A stretch of DNA of 64,000 nt from Oceanobacter kriegii DSM 6294 (GCF_000422845.1 NZ_KE383931.1:435863-499862), one strand, 5' to 3'; positions 35,838 through 45,059 are shown, counted from the first letter of the stretch. Translations and numbers: made by a program. Notes: generated by a model not told the origin, from the sequence alone.

Positions 35838-36461
35838 TTACAGCTTGGTGTGCAAACCACACTCGCGGTTATCGCGGGCTTTGGTTGGATCGAAGTATTT
35901 CTTCACGTTTGGCAGATCGTGCTTTTCCAGGTACGCCTGCATATCGGCTTCTTTCCAGTGCAGCAGAGGAGCAACTTTCAGGGCACCGTTAGGGCCTTCG
36001 CCGAACACTTCCAGGTTCTGACGGAATTCAGTCTGCTCACTACGAACGGCAGTAAACCAGGCATCCGGCTGCTGTTCAGCCATGGCGCGGGTGAAGGGCT
36101 CCAGCTTGAACGCGTGAGTGAACGCATCGTGACGCTCATCGTCGATATCCGGAATACCACCGAAAGCGTGATCCCAACGGGCCGCGGTGATTTTCGGGGT
36201 GTACACCTCGATGTTCAGGTTCAAGCGTTCGATCAACTGCTTGGCCACCAGGTAGGTATCACGGGTGTTGTAACCGGAATCAGCCCAGATAATCTGCATG
36301 TCTGGCTTAACCTGGGTCACCATGTGCAGGATCACCGCTTCGTACGGGCCGAAGTTGGTAGAAGTCAGTGGCTTGTTGGACTGGCTGAGTGCGAATTCAA
36401 TGATTTCCAGTGGACTGGCATTGCCCAATTCCTGATTCGCTTGTGCAATCGACGTCATCAT
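35838..36461 (-). CDS. cysH: PAPS/APS reductase
   Basis: A 207-residue cytosolic enzyme that reduces adenylylated sulfate to sulfite in cysteine biosynthesis. It shows the ATP-pyrophosphatase-like core (IIWADSGYNTRDTYLVAK) and the catalytic C-terminal ECGLH motif. The CC...CxxC iron-sulfur ligands of APS reductases are absent, so the phosphoadenylyl (PAPS) form is more likely. It is shorter than E. coli CysH (244 residues), mainly at the N-terminus. The start chosen is the ATG at 36461 just after AGGTG. It is monocistronic, convergent with the carboxylase gene. Confidence 0.9.
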   Translation of the reverse strand: MMTSIAQANQELGNASPLEIIEFALSQSNKPLTSTNFGPYEAVILHMVTQVKPDMQIIWADSGYNTRDTYLVAKQLIERLNLNIEVYTPKITAARWDHAFGGIPDIDDERHDAFTHAFKLEPFTRAMAEQQPDAWFTAVRSEQTEFRQNLEVFGEGPNGALKVAPLLHWKEADMQAYLEKHDLPNVKKYFDPTKARDNRECGLHTKL

Positions 36462-36633
36462 TATCACCTAGATTGGAATCGTCTTAACATATAACCAAAA
36501 GTTTAGACGATTCTGTTTTATATGTTGATTTGGATACTAGCATAAGAATGGGGTCGCTGAAGCTGAAATCAACGGGCACCCAAACCCTACTGATATCAAT
36601 TTGCTGCTAGAACCATTGAAATAGTTATAAGCA

Positions 36634-37641
36634 TTAGCCCAGCGACAAGCGCTGGGCGCTTCGCCACCGGCTTCGAATCCATGCCATTGCCGGGCGCTCT
36701 ACCCACACCGCCATCAGGCTGGCCAACAGCAACGACACCAGTACCGCCACGGCAACACCCAATGCTGGCTGCCAGCCCTCGGCATAAAAGTGGCGAATAA
36801 TGATGTAGCCGATGTTCTGATGAATCAGATACAGAGCGTAGGATATTCCCCCCAGCCACAGCAACGGCGGCGTTACCAGAAATGCCAAACGCCCACTCAC
36901 CGCCAGATACAGCAGCGCTGCAAAACCCGTAAACAGCAACGCCAGCGCCGGGCTGAAAATCACCGCCGACGCCAGCAGCGAATATCCCACCACCCCCCAC
37001 TGCTGCCATGCCGCACCGCGACCTGAATAGAGGTTATAAACGCACATACCGATCAGGAAGAATGGCAAGTAGGTCAGCAGAAAGGCCCTGCGCAGATCAT
37101 CATCCAATGCAAACACACCGCTGTGGTGCAAGACCGATACGCCAATCACCGCAGCAAACAACCATTCAATGTGGCGCAGGTTATTGGCCAGCCAGGCCAG
37201 AAAAATCCAGAAATAGAAGGTCAGCTCCAGCACCAGCGTCCAGTAGACGCCATCGACATGAGGCACATCCAGATATTGATGCGCCATGCTGAGGTTCCAG
37301 AGTGCTTCCGTGCCGCTCACTTCCCGGCCCGGTAATCCCACCAGCGAAACCGTCACGAACGTCAGGGCAATGGCCGCCCAATAAGCCGGAAATAAACGCG
37401 AAAAACGCGACACAACAAAGTCGAGCGGCTGTTCGGTTCGCTGCAAACTCCAGAAGATTACGAAGCCACTCAGCATAAAGAACAACTCTACACCGTAGCG
37501 ACCGATGTCAGCCCAGCCCACATCCCACTGGGGATGGCCATAGATTTCGTCAAAGTGGTAAAGATAGTGGTGCAGCATCACAACCACTGCTGCGATGCCG
37601 CGCAGAACATCCAGCGCCAAAAGCCGGGAGCCTGATTGCAT
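36634..37641 (-). CDS. Acyltransferase 3 (OafA/YrhL-like) membrane protein
   Basis: A 335-residue inner-membrane O-acyltransferase of the PF01757 family. It begins with LLALDVLRGIAAVVVMLHHY, where the RG and HH pairs are the family's catalytic and acyl-donor residues, then VELFFMLSGFVIF and about ten helices. The substrate is unknown; members modify O-antigen, exopolysaccharide or other glycans with acetyl or succinyl groups. No glycan operon is adjacent. The gene starts 58 bases from the second structured element. Confidence 0.88.
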   Translation of the reverse strand: MQSGSRLLALDVLRGIAAVVVMLHHYLYHFDEIYGHPQWDVGWADIGRYGVELFFMLSGFVIFWSLQRTEQPLDFVVSRFSRLFPAYWAAIALTFVTVSLVGLPGREVSGTEALWNLSMAHQYLDVPHVDGVYWTLVLELTFYFWIFLAWLANNLRHIEWLFAAVIGVSVLHHSGVFALDDDLRRAFLLTYLPFFLIGMCVYNLYSGRGAAWQQWGVVGYSLLASAVIFSPALALLFTGFAALLYLAVSGRLAFLVTPPLLWLGGISYALYLIHQNIGYIIIRHFYAEGWQPALGVAVAVLVSLLLASLMAVWVERPAMAWIRSRWRSAQRLSLG

Positions 37642-37699
37642 AACTGACGTTGCCCCTTTCTAAATATAAAAAGTTGGAATGGAAACAGTAGCAGAGACT

Positions 37700-37966
37700 A
37701 GGGACCCTCTGAAAAACTCGGTGCCCGCTCTGGATGACAGGGAGAAGCTGAATCACGAAGCTGATTTGCAGGCCTGACGGGTCAAGTCAAAAATCAGCGA
37801 CACAGAGTCAGCGATGCCCTGCCATCCCCGTAGGGCGCGGCCTGCAGCCTGCCAGAACGGTGTTGGCGAATTTGGAAAGGGCCAACCATTCCGCTGCATT
37901 CGCCGCCTTGTTCTGACAACCTGCAGGACACGCGCAGAGCTGTGCAGAGTTTTTCAGAGGGTCCCT
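37700..37966 (+). repeat. Structured dispersed element, copy 2 (267 bp)
   Basis: Same length as copy 1 with no gaps, and about 70% identical (my hand count is 80 differences). The terminal 20-bp inverted repeat is AGGGACCCTCTGAAAAACTC and its exact complement, different from that of copy 1 at ten positions, all compensated on the other side. The inner helices are retained by paired changes as well. Conserved unpaired blocks include GAATCACGAAGC, GCAGGCCTGACGGGTCAAGT and CGACACAGAGTC. It lies between the acyltransferase start and the FIST-like gene stop, with no clear promoter. The rest of 37642-38049 holds nothing else recognisable. Confidence 0.85.
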
Positions 37967-38049
37967 GGCGTTATCCAACTTACAGGCAAGCGCAGAATGC
38001 GGGTTCCAACCGGACAACAGTTGTTACCCGGATGGAATAATCACACCAA

Positions 38050-39066
38050 TCAGTCTATCCGCAGGTACACCATCGTCTGGTTCACCAACTGATAGGCAAT
38101 TTCACCGAAGGTCATGGGGCCGACCATACGGCCGGTTTTCTGGCCCTCCAGCTCACCGTAGAGGTAGTTCAGAATGCAGTTGCAGCAGAACGCTGTTTCC
38201 AGCGAGTCATCCGGTATGGCGTTTTTAATGGCCTCGGCATAGGGCGGAATCGACCCAGCAATGCGGTATTCCAGCTCCGGAAACACCGGCGCGTAGAGCT
38301 TCACCAAGCCCTGCTCCACATCCACTTCCTGCACACTGACGTTAATGAACGCGCCGCAGTAGTCCGCCACCAGCGGCAAGCGGGTATCGATCTGCATTTC
38401 TTTCAGGTAGTGGGCAAAGTTGGTCAACTTGCCATCCACTTCGACCTCCGTCACCACAAAACCGGACTCCCGGAATCGCAGCGCCGGGCCTGCCCCTGGC
38501 GAAAACAGGTTAACGGTCTCGATGCTGGCGGCCTTGTCCATATCCAGTGCCACGTGCATGGCCACTGCCTGATCTTCCAGAAATTCGCCGGTTGGGCCGA
38601 ACACGGTTTTTGGCGTTCGACTGCCCAGATCATCAAGATGCGCACCGGCTACCCAGCCCACCAAGGGCTGCATGTACATGCCATCGAATTCCGGGGCATC
38701 GTGGGCAAAGGTTTGATGAATCTCCGAAAAGGCCGGAACAATCAGTACGGTGAAACCATTGGTCGGTGCATCCAGACACAATGAGTGAATACTGCCCACA
38801 TCGTAGGTGCACAAGCCCGGATCGCCACTGGCAGATGGCAGCGGGTTAACAAACACCTGATCACGACGGCACACGCCGCCTTCGTCGGTCATGAAATAGG
38901 GAATGGTGCCGCCAATCCATAGCCCTTTCGGCAGCTGCTTGAGGGCTTCTTCATCCCCGGCTACCGACACTCCGGCGCCGGCCAAAATCAGTTGGCTGGC
39001 CTCGGCAATGCTCATCAATTGGCCGTTTATGGCCGAAATACGATCACCTGTGGACGTCATACTCAT
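38050..39066 (-). CDS. FIST_C-like protein, unknown function
   Basis: A 338-residue protein, probably cytosolic. The C-terminal region, with FCCNCILNYLYGELEGQ followed by GPMTFGEIAYQLVNQT, resembles the end of FIST_C domains (Cys-rich strand, then a GFYTYGEI-like element) of small-ligand sensors. The N-terminal part (about 1-180) fits no family I know. No signal peptide or membrane helix is visible. It follows the ISL3-like gene with an ATGA overlap, so the two are coupled. The FIST resemblance is partial and should be treated as a hint. Confidence 0.6.
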   Translation of the reverse strand: MSMTSTGDRISAINGQLMSIAEASQLILAGAGVSVAGDEEALKQLPKGLWIGGTIPYFMTDEGGVCRRDQVFVNPLPSASGDPGLCTYDVGSIHSLCLDAPTNGFTVLIVPAFSEIHQTFAHDAPEFDGMYMQPLVGWVAGAHLDDLGSRTPKTVFGPTGEFLEDQAVAMHVALDMDKAASIETVNLFSPGAGPALRFRESGFVVTEVEVDGKLTNFAHYLKEMQIDTRLPLVADYCGAFINVSVQEVDVEQGLVKLYAPVFPELEYRIAGSIPPYAEAIKNAIPDDSLETAFCCNCILNYLYGELEGQKTGRMVGPMTFGEIAYQLVNQTMVYLRID

Positions 39067-39800
39067 TGCAGCGCCCCCCGAATCTGTTCAACTTCGTGCA
39101 GGGTCGAACCCTTGTTTTTCTCGAAGTACAGACGCAGCTGTTGGGCTTTCAACAAACGCACGTCGTCGTCTTTGGCACTGGAGTATTGCTGGCGCAACTT
39201 CATCAGCATCAGGCGCAACCCCAGATTGCGCATTTCGAGGTCCTTGTCGCCCTTCAACAGCTCATGCCAAATGGTGGCACTGGCCTCTGGCAGAGCATCT
39301 TCCTCCACCACAAGCTCAGCAACCGGCTCCGCAGATTCAACGCTCTCGACGGCCGGTGGCAGCATTTTTTCAAAGCCAGCACCCAGTCGACCGGTATCCA
39401 GTCCACGCTTGAACTGCCACAGTTTATCGGCATCCAGATCCAGCAAGCGGCCAATCACCCCCAACGAAATACCTTCCGACAACATGCGGAATATCCGTTG
39501 CCCCATGGCATGGGTAAAGCCGGAATTGTCGTCCCCGGCCCACGGCAGGTCTGGTAGTACGCCACCTTCCGGGTAATCAACCCGCACGGTACAACGCAGC
39601 GCACCCAGGTTCACATGACGCCAGATTTTGTGATGTCCGCGAAAATTCTGCACCGCGCGACGGGCACCAAACCAGCCACTGCGGGCCTGGCCGATGTGCA
39701 CTTCAACACGCTGGTAGGTTTCGTTAATGCGGATATCGTGGATGATCCATGGCGCTGTAACGCCCATGAGTTGTTCAACGGCTTCGTAGTTCATCGGCAA
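39063..39800 (-). CDS. ISL3 transposase N-terminal-like protein, probably domesticated
   Basis: A 245-residue protein. Residues about 15-110 follow the N-terminal plan of ISL3 transposases: W-I-hD-I-R-I then EVHIG, an R/K-WRHVNLGALRCTVRVDYPEGGVLPDLPWAGDDNSGFT stretch (WRHL...Y...vPR...G....PWA...S.FT in ISL3), and a helix-turn-helix like GVIGRLLDLDADKLWQFK. The zinc cysteines are replaced (SGWFGARRAV). The DDE catalytic domain is absent; instead there is a charged helical C-terminus. It overlaps the FIST-like gene by four bases, so it is likely a stable DNA-binding partner rather than a decaying transposase. The frame is open throughout. Confidence 0.6.
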   Translation of the reverse strand: MPMNYEAVEQLMGVTAPWIIHDIRINETYQRVEVHIGQARSGWFGARRAVQNFRGHHKIWRHVNLGALRCTVRVDYPEGGVLPDLPWAGDDNSGFTHAMGQRIFRMLSEGISLGVIGRLLDLDADKLWQFKRGLDTGRLGAGFEKMLPPAVESVESAEPVAELVVEEDALPEASATIWHELLKGDKDLEMRNLGLRLMLMKLRQQYSSAKDDDVRLLKAQQLRLYFEKNKGSTLHEVEQIRGALQ

Positions 39801-40122
39801 CCTCTTGTTATTGTTGGGGCGATTGCGGGGGTAGGGATAGAGATATTCATGCTATGCCGATCAGCAGGATTGGATATGGCACCAGTGGCAGTGACCCATA
39901 ACTGCTTTAGGCGCAGTGAAAGCAGTACCCAAGTAGTAGTTACCTTCCAGAACAAAAGCACGACAAAAGAGTAACAAACGGCAACACAGAGGCCGCTAAC
40001 CGAATGAATTGAAAGGCCAATGACGGCTCGCTGAGCTTGCTGCCACTGGCTCGCTGATGCAAAATACTTGTGAATTAAATTACACAGACAATAAAAATAT
40101 TTTCATCTATTGGAGAGTCACC
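39801..40122. other. Divergent intergenic region, 322 bases
   Basis: Separates the ISL3-like gene from the enoyl-CoA hydratase gene. No gene is supported. The right end is AT-rich (about 40065-40110) and probably holds the promoter of the hydratase gene, but no hexamer pair is convincing. TTGGAGAG at 40110-40117 is the ribosome binding site. Confidence 0.5.
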
Positions 40123-40872
40123 ATGACGGATGTGCGCTACAGCCAGGACAACGGCATTGCATTGCTGGAGTTGAACCGCCCGGAAGTTCTGAATGCCATT
40201 CGGGTTCAAACCTACACCGATCTGATCGGCGCATTGCAGCAAGCAGACTCTGACGACAACGTCATGGTGATTGTATTGACCGGTTCCGAGCGCGCTTTCT
40301 CTGCCGGTAATGACCTTAGCGACCTGCTGCCCGGCGGCGATCTGCACGCTGTCAAAGAGGGCGTTGCCGGTATTTTCCATACCCTCGCGGCACTGACCAA
40401 ACCCTTGATCGTTGCTCAGGAAGGGGTGGCCGTAGGCATTGGTGCCAACCTATTGCTGCATGCCGATTTGGCTTACGCAGGAAAATCGACCCGCTATGCC
40501 CTGCCATTTGCCAAAATTGGGGTTACCTCGGAAGGTGCTTGCTCCGTTATGCTGAGTGAGGCCATCGGCCCCAAAGCCGCAGCCGACCTGCTCTACACCG
40601 GCCGCTTCTTTAGCGCCGAAGAAGCGTTGGGATGGGGACTGTTGAATGCCGTCACTGATGACGGTGAGGCACTGGCTGCGGCGCTGAACACAGCGGCGGC
40701 GCTGTGCAAAAACTCACAGGGTTCCATCCGAGCCATCAAGCAACTGTCTCGCGCTGAAGGCCATGTACAACGCGTAGATGAAGCGGTCGATCGGGAAATG
40801 CGCTTGTTCGCTGATTTGCTGCAAACGCAGGAAACCCAGATGCGCATGCGCGCGGCCTTAAGCCGAAAATAA
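40123..40872 (+). CDS. Enoyl-CoA hydratase/isomerase family protein
   Basis: A 249-residue crotonase-fold enzyme acting on acyl-CoA. Oxyanion-hole segments are visible: GSERAFSAGNDLSDLL (first glycine position) and EGVAVGIGANLLLHADLAYA (second). The usual catalytic glutamate pair is not clearly present: the position after PFAKIGVTSEGACS carries Glu at one site only, so isomerase or hydrolase activity is possible. The start ATG 40123 is preceded by GGAGAG. It stands alone, convergent with the diguanylate cyclase gene. Confidence 0.85.
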   Translation: MTDVRYSQDNGIALLELNRPEVLNAIRVQTYTDLIGALQQADSDDNVMVIVLTGSERAFSAGNDLSDLLPGGDLHAVKEGVAGIFHTLAALTKPLIVAQEGVAVGIGANLLLHADLAYAGKSTRYALPFAKIGVTSEGACSVMLSEAIGPKAAADLLYTGRFFSAEEALGWGLLNAVTDDGEALAAALNTAAALCKNSQGSIRAIKQLSRAEGHVQRVDEAVDREMRLFADLLQTQETQMRMRAALSRK

Positions 40873-40903
40873 ACGGCTACAGAAACACGCAGTACGTTAT
40901 AAA

Positions 40904-40925
40904 GCCGGGCTCAGATCAGCCCGGC
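40904..40925. terminator. Convergent hairpin
   Basis: GCCGGGCT and AGCCCGGC pair perfectly around CAGATC, between the hydratase stop and the end of the cyclase gene, overlapping the latter's stop. It lacks a strong T tract on either strand. Confidence 0.5.
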
Positions 40926-43006
40926 GTTCGCATTCTTACCCGGCCTGAACTCGGCCCGGTACCGGATGAATCGTCCAATCCTAAATCAGAAGAAATACCA
41001 GCCTCTGACTCAAGAGCAATCTCCTGGGTACAGCCTACGTGATTACGGCCAGCATCCTTGGCGGCATATAAGCCTTCATCCGCACGTTGAATCAGCGTTT
41101 TGATGCTTTCCTTATGATCCCAGCTGGCAACGCCAAAGCTGGCGGTCAACTGACCGACCTCGGTGAATTGCTGCCCGGCAATGGCCGACCTCAAGCTCTC
41201 GGCCAGCAATAAGCCACCCGCCAGTTCGGTCATGGGGCATAGGATCATGAACTCTTCTCCACCCCAACGACCAACGTAGTCGACCTTGCGCACCGACTGT
41301 TGCAGGAACAGCGCCGTTTCAACAATGGCATGATCACCGGTAGTGTGGCCGAAGTTGTCGTTGATCGTCTTGAAGTGATCGATGTCCATCAGGATCACAC
41401 AGAAGGTATCCCCAGAGCGCATTGCTCGCTCGGACTCAAGCAGCAGCAACTGATCGAGCTTGTGACGATTGTAGAGTCCACTCAGTCGATCTGTAGCTGC
41501 CATTTCTTCCAGCTGTTCGGTTTCCCGGCGGGTAATTTGCTCACGCATTTGCGAATCGACCAGCAAGCGGGTTTTCTCTTCCAGATGACTGCTCATGCGA
41601 TTGACATCGAGGTATAGCTGGTCGATTTCAGCAATACCCACCGATTCAAAACGTTCGTTGTCCGGGTTGGCCCCCAACGACTGACTCCACTGCGACAACT
41701 TCTTCATCGGCTGGGATACCTGCTCCGCCAAGCGACGGGATTTCCATTCCAGATAGAGGAAGAACAACAGGTAAAACACCGCCATCAGCACAATGGCAAT
41801 AAAGCCCGCCCGCTGGCTGATGTCTTTCAAATGGGCCATCGGTGCCAACAACGCCTGACGATCGACCACTGTGATCAAGCGCCAGCCGGTTTCTTCCACC
41901 AACTGGGCATTCAACAAGTACTGGCGGGAATCCAGCACCAGATTATCAAGATTGCCCTCACGCTCGGGACTGGCCAACAACTCTCCCATGCGCAGGCGCA
42001 CTTCTGCATCGCCGCTTTTCAGCAAATTGAACGCTTCGGGCTTTTCGACCGTGCCATCGATGGCGGACTGATAAACGTGGGACTTCAGTTCTTGCAGCTG
42101 TAATAACGACTCAATTTCCGGCGGCATCGCCAGAATCATGCCTTCGGCATCGACCAGAAAGCGTCCGCCGTTCCAGCGATGCTCCCCTTGCAAGACGTTG
42201 CTGACGAACGAATCGATGGTGATATCCAAACCACTGACGCCTTCCAGCCGGTCTCCCTGATACACAGGCGCAACCACGGAAGCCATCCAGCCCTGCCCTG
42301 CCGGGTCCAGATACACGCCGGTCCACACTGGCTGACGTTGGGGGTTATGTTCTGCATCCGCCAGGTAATAAAAGTTGTAATCCTGCATGTGCAAGTCGGG
42401 CCCATACTGACCCGCCGCATCGGCCATAAAGGGATAAATACGGTTCATATCATCCCGGGTGTTCAGATAGGCCTGGGTCACCAGATCGTTGTGCTCGACC
42501 ATGGCTTTCAGTTGTACATCCAGAGATTCACTGCACCAGGCTTTGGCCAGCGTTGCTACCGTCATGGGGGTATGACTGGCGTAGTAAACCGACGCGCCGC
42601 CGTTATCAACTGGTGTGAACCAGGCGCCGTTGGCGTGTTGCTGCAGAAAACCGTCAGGCATTGGTCGGCTGCATCCGGCCATGCCAGACGTACTGGTTGA
42701 CGTTGCAGCGGTAGCCGTCGGTGCAGGCAGAGAGGCAAAAAATGCTTCGTGAGAAACAGCCATCACCGCGGCCAGTTGATCAACCGCGCGTAATCGCTGA
42801 TTAAAGCTGTCGGCTTCCAATTCAGCGGCCTGATTGATGCCCTGCAAGGCTTCATCCAGCAAACTGTTTTGGTAAGCATCAAAAATAAACCGGTTGGCGC
42901 CGAAGTACATCAGCAACAGACAAAGCTCAATAACCAACAACGGTATCAGAGCACTACTCAGAAATCCCCGGTACAACAGACTCTGGAGCTGGATAGACCT
43001 GAACAT
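40916..43006 (-). CDS. Cache-domain diguanylate cyclase
   Basis: A 696-residue inner-membrane signalling protein making cyclic di-GMP. It has a first membrane helix (about 15-35), a large periplasmic dCache-like sensor (about 40-375, including PVYQGDRLEGVSGLDITID), a second helix (about 395-415), a coiled-coil linker (about 430-530) and a GGDEF domain. The active site is GGEEF (582-586) and the inhibitory I-site RxxD is RKVD (573-576), so it should be active and feedback-inhibited. The DRLSGLYNRHKL start of the domain is typical. There is no EAL domain. The sensed ligand is unknown, as is any operon partner. Confidence 0.92.
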   Translation of the reverse strand: MFRSIQLQSLLYRGFLSSALIPLLVIELCLLLMYFGANRFIFDAYQNSLLDEALQGINQAAELEADSFNQRLRAVDQLAAVMAVSHEAFFASLPAPTATAATSTSTSGMAGCSRPMPDGFLQQHANGAWFTPVDNGGASVYYASHTPMTVATLAKAWCSESLDVQLKAMVEHNDLVTQAYLNTRDDMNRIYPFMADAAGQYGPDLHMQDYNFYYLADAEHNPQRQPVWTGVYLDPAGQGWMASVVAPVYQGDRLEGVSGLDITIDSFVSNVLQGEHRWNGGRFLVDAEGMILAMPPEIESLLQLQELKSHVYQSAIDGTVEKPEAFNLLKSGDAEVRLRMGELLASPEREGNLDNLVLDSRQYLLNAQLVEETGWRLITVVDRQALLAPMAHLKDISQRAGFIAIVLMAVFYLLFFLYLEWKSRRLAEQVSQPMKKLSQWSQSLGANPDNERFESVGIAEIDQLYLDVNRMSSHLEEKTRLLVDSQMREQITRRETEQLEEMAATDRLSGLYNRHKLDQLLLLESERAMRSGDTFCVILMDIDHFKTINDNFGHTTGDHAIVETALFLQQSVRKVDYVGRWGGEEFMILCPMTELAGGLLLAESLRSAIAGQQFTEVGQLTASFGVASWDHKESIKTLIQRADEGLYAAKDAGRNHVGCTQEIALESEAGISSDLGLDDSSGTGPSSGRVRMRTPG

Positions 43007-43413
43007 GGAAAACGTGGGCTCTTTGTGCCCCGGGGGATGCTTTGGATAACCCGCAGTGCAATACCTGCACAGCCAACCGTCCCCATCGGGTGAGCTTACA
43101 GGTTGCCAGAGTTATCAAGAAGATCCTGGGAGGCCATAAAATGAATATTATGGGCCCGGAGTATAGTCATACGACGCAACACAAGGCAGAGGTTTTTCGT
43201 AACAAACGATAACTGGTAGCAAACAATGAATAAATGAACTACTGATCAGCAATAGAAAGTCATTTAGAACTAACACATTGTAAATACCAGTGAGTTTTCA
43301 CTTCCCCACTTCAACCGGGAAAAACAAAAAACCACGGCTATCACTTTTCAATGGAGCTGGACGTTACATTTTGACAGTTAAGGAAATTTAAAACCGTCCC
43401 CGCAAACAAGACA
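43007..43413. other. Intergenic region between cyclase and aceA
   Basis: About 400 bases without a supported gene. A short frame at 43141-43212 (23 residues, MNIMGPEYSH...) has GGGAGG seven bases upstream, but no biased composition or conservation argument. A TATACT on the minus strand (about 43158) may be the -10 of the cyclase promoter. The rest is AT-rich and shows no repeats. Confidence 0.4.
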
Positions 43414-43448
43414 CAAAAAAACCGCAGCAGGTTGCCCCGCTGCGGCTT
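43414..43448 (-). terminator. Intrinsic terminator of aceA
   Basis: On the minus strand GCCGCAGC pairs with GCTGCGGT and is followed by seven T bases. It begins about 20 bases past the aceA stop. Confidence 0.85.
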
Positions 43449-43466
43449 TCTGTGAACCGACTGCTC

Positions 43467-45059
43467 TTAGAACTGGTTCATGGTGTTGTCTTTACCAGAC
43501 GCTTTCAGAGCGTTTTCACCGGAGAAGTATTCCTTGTGAGCGTCACCCAGGTCGGAACCGGCCATGTTCTGGTGTTTCACACAAGCGATACCCTGACGGA
43601 TCTCTTCACGCTGTACCTGCTTCACGTAGCCCAGCATGCCTTCTTCACCGAAGTAACGCTTGGCCAGGTTGTCAGTAGACAGAGCTGCAGTGTGGTAAGT
43701 CGGCAGAGTGATCAGGTGGTGGAAGATACCTGCTTCACGTGCTGCGTCAGCCTGGAAGCTCTGGATACGACGGTCAGCTTCGATGGCCAGTTCAGACTCA
43801 TCGTACTCAACGCTCATCAGACCAGCGCGATCGTAGGCAGAAACGTCCTTACCTTCTTCAGTCCAGGCATCGAATACCTGCTGACGGAAGCTCATGGTCC
43901 AGTTGAAGCTTGGGCTGTTGTTGTAAACCAGCTTGGCATTCGGCACTTCTTCACGGATACGGTTAACCATGCCGCCGATCTGACCAACGTGTGGCTTCTC
44001 GGTTTCGATCCACAGCAGGTCAGCGCCGGCTTTCAGAGCTTCGATACAGTCGAATACACAACGGTCTTCACCGGTGCCCTGACGGAACTGGAACAGACCG
44101 GAAGGCAGACGCTTAGGACGAACCAGCTTGCCGTTCTGGTTGATCACAACATCACCCTGCTGCATCTGGTCAACGGTGATTTCTTCAACGTCCAGGAAGC
44201 TGTTGTAGATATCGCCCTGATCGCCAGGAGTCTTAACAGTAGCAATCTGCTTGGTCAGGCCAGCACCCAGGGAGTCGGTACGGGCAACGATCACACCGTC
44301 GTCAACACCCAGCTCCAGGAAGGCGTAGCGAACAGCGCGCAGCTTGGCGTGGAAGTCATCGTGAGGAACGGTAACCTTACCGTCCTGGTGACCACACTGC
44401 TTCTCGTCAGCAACCTGGTTTTCGATCTGGATGCAGCAAGCACCCGCTTCGATCATCTGCTTGGCCATCAGGTAAGTGGCTTCTTCGTTACCGAAACCGG
44501 CATCGATGTCAGCAATGATCGGCACTACGTGAGTTTCGTGGTTATCGATCAACGCCTGAACTTCAGCAGCCTTGGCGCTGTCGCCCGCTTCGTTGGCGGC
44601 ATCCAGCTGACGGAACAGCAGATCCAGTTCACGAGCATCAGCTTGACGCAGGAAGGTGTACAGTTCTTCGATCAGGCCAGCAACCACTGTTTTCTCGTGC
44701 ATGGACTGGTCAGGCAGAGGACCGAACTGGGAGCGCAGGGCAGCAACCATCCAGCCAGACAGGTACAGGTAACGACGGTTGGTGTTGCCGAAGTGCTTCT
44801 TGATAGAAATCATCTTCTGCTGACCAACGAAACCGTGCCAGCAACCCAGAGACTGAGTGTACTGAGAGCTGTCAGCGTCGTAGGCGGCCATGTCTTCACG
44901 CATCACCTTGGCGGTGTACTTGGCAATGTCCAGGTGAGTCTTGAACTTGTTCTGGGCACGCATACGTGCAACGGCTTGTTCGGAAATGCCAGACCAGCCA
45001 GCGCCAGCGGCTTCTTTCAGTGCAGCAACTGCTTTGATGTCATTCTGGTATGCAGACAT
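43467..45059 (-). CDS. aceA: Isocitrate lyase
   Basis: Glyoxylate-shunt enzyme splitting isocitrate to glyoxylate and succinate, 530 residues. This is the long form typical of Pseudomonas (531 residues in P. aeruginosa), not the 430-residue E. coli form. The catalytic KxCGH motif reads KQCGH with Cys222, and the metal/substrate loops PIIADIDAGFGN and IETEKPHVGQIGG are present. It is monocistronic with its own terminator; malate synthase is not in the window. The upstream 216 bases (45060-45275) should hold its promoter. Confidence 0.96.
   Translation of the reverse strand: MSAYQNDIKAVAALKEAAGAGWSGISEQAVARMRAQNKFKTHLDIAKYTAKVMREDMAAYDADSSQYTQSLGCWHGFVGQQKMISIKKHFGNTNRRYLYLSGWMVAALRSQFGPLPDQSMHEKTVVAGLIEELYTFLRQADARELDLLFRQLDAANEAGDSAKAAEVQALIDNHETHVVPIIADIDAGFGNEEATYLMAKQMIEAGACCIQIENQVADEKQCGHQDGKVTVPHDDFHAKLRAVRYAFLELGVDDGVIVARTDSLGAGLTKQIATVKTPGDQGDIYNSFLDVEEITVDQMQQGDVVINQNGKLVRPKRLPSGLFQFRQGTGEDRCVFDCIEALKAGADLLWIETEKPHVGQIGGMVNRIREEVPNAKLVYNNSPSFNWTMSFRQQVFDAWTEEGKDVSAYDRAGLMSVEYDESELAIEADRRIQSFQADAAREAGIFHHLITLPTYHTAALSTDNLAKRYFGEEGMLGYVKQVQREEIRQGIACVKHQNMAGSDLGDAHKEYFSGENALKASGKDNTMNQF

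Noticed and set aside
43141-43212. 23-residue frame with GGGAGG upstream
   Set aside because: Only the ribosome-binding-like sequence supports it; the composition is ordinary and a likely minus-strand promoter overlaps it.
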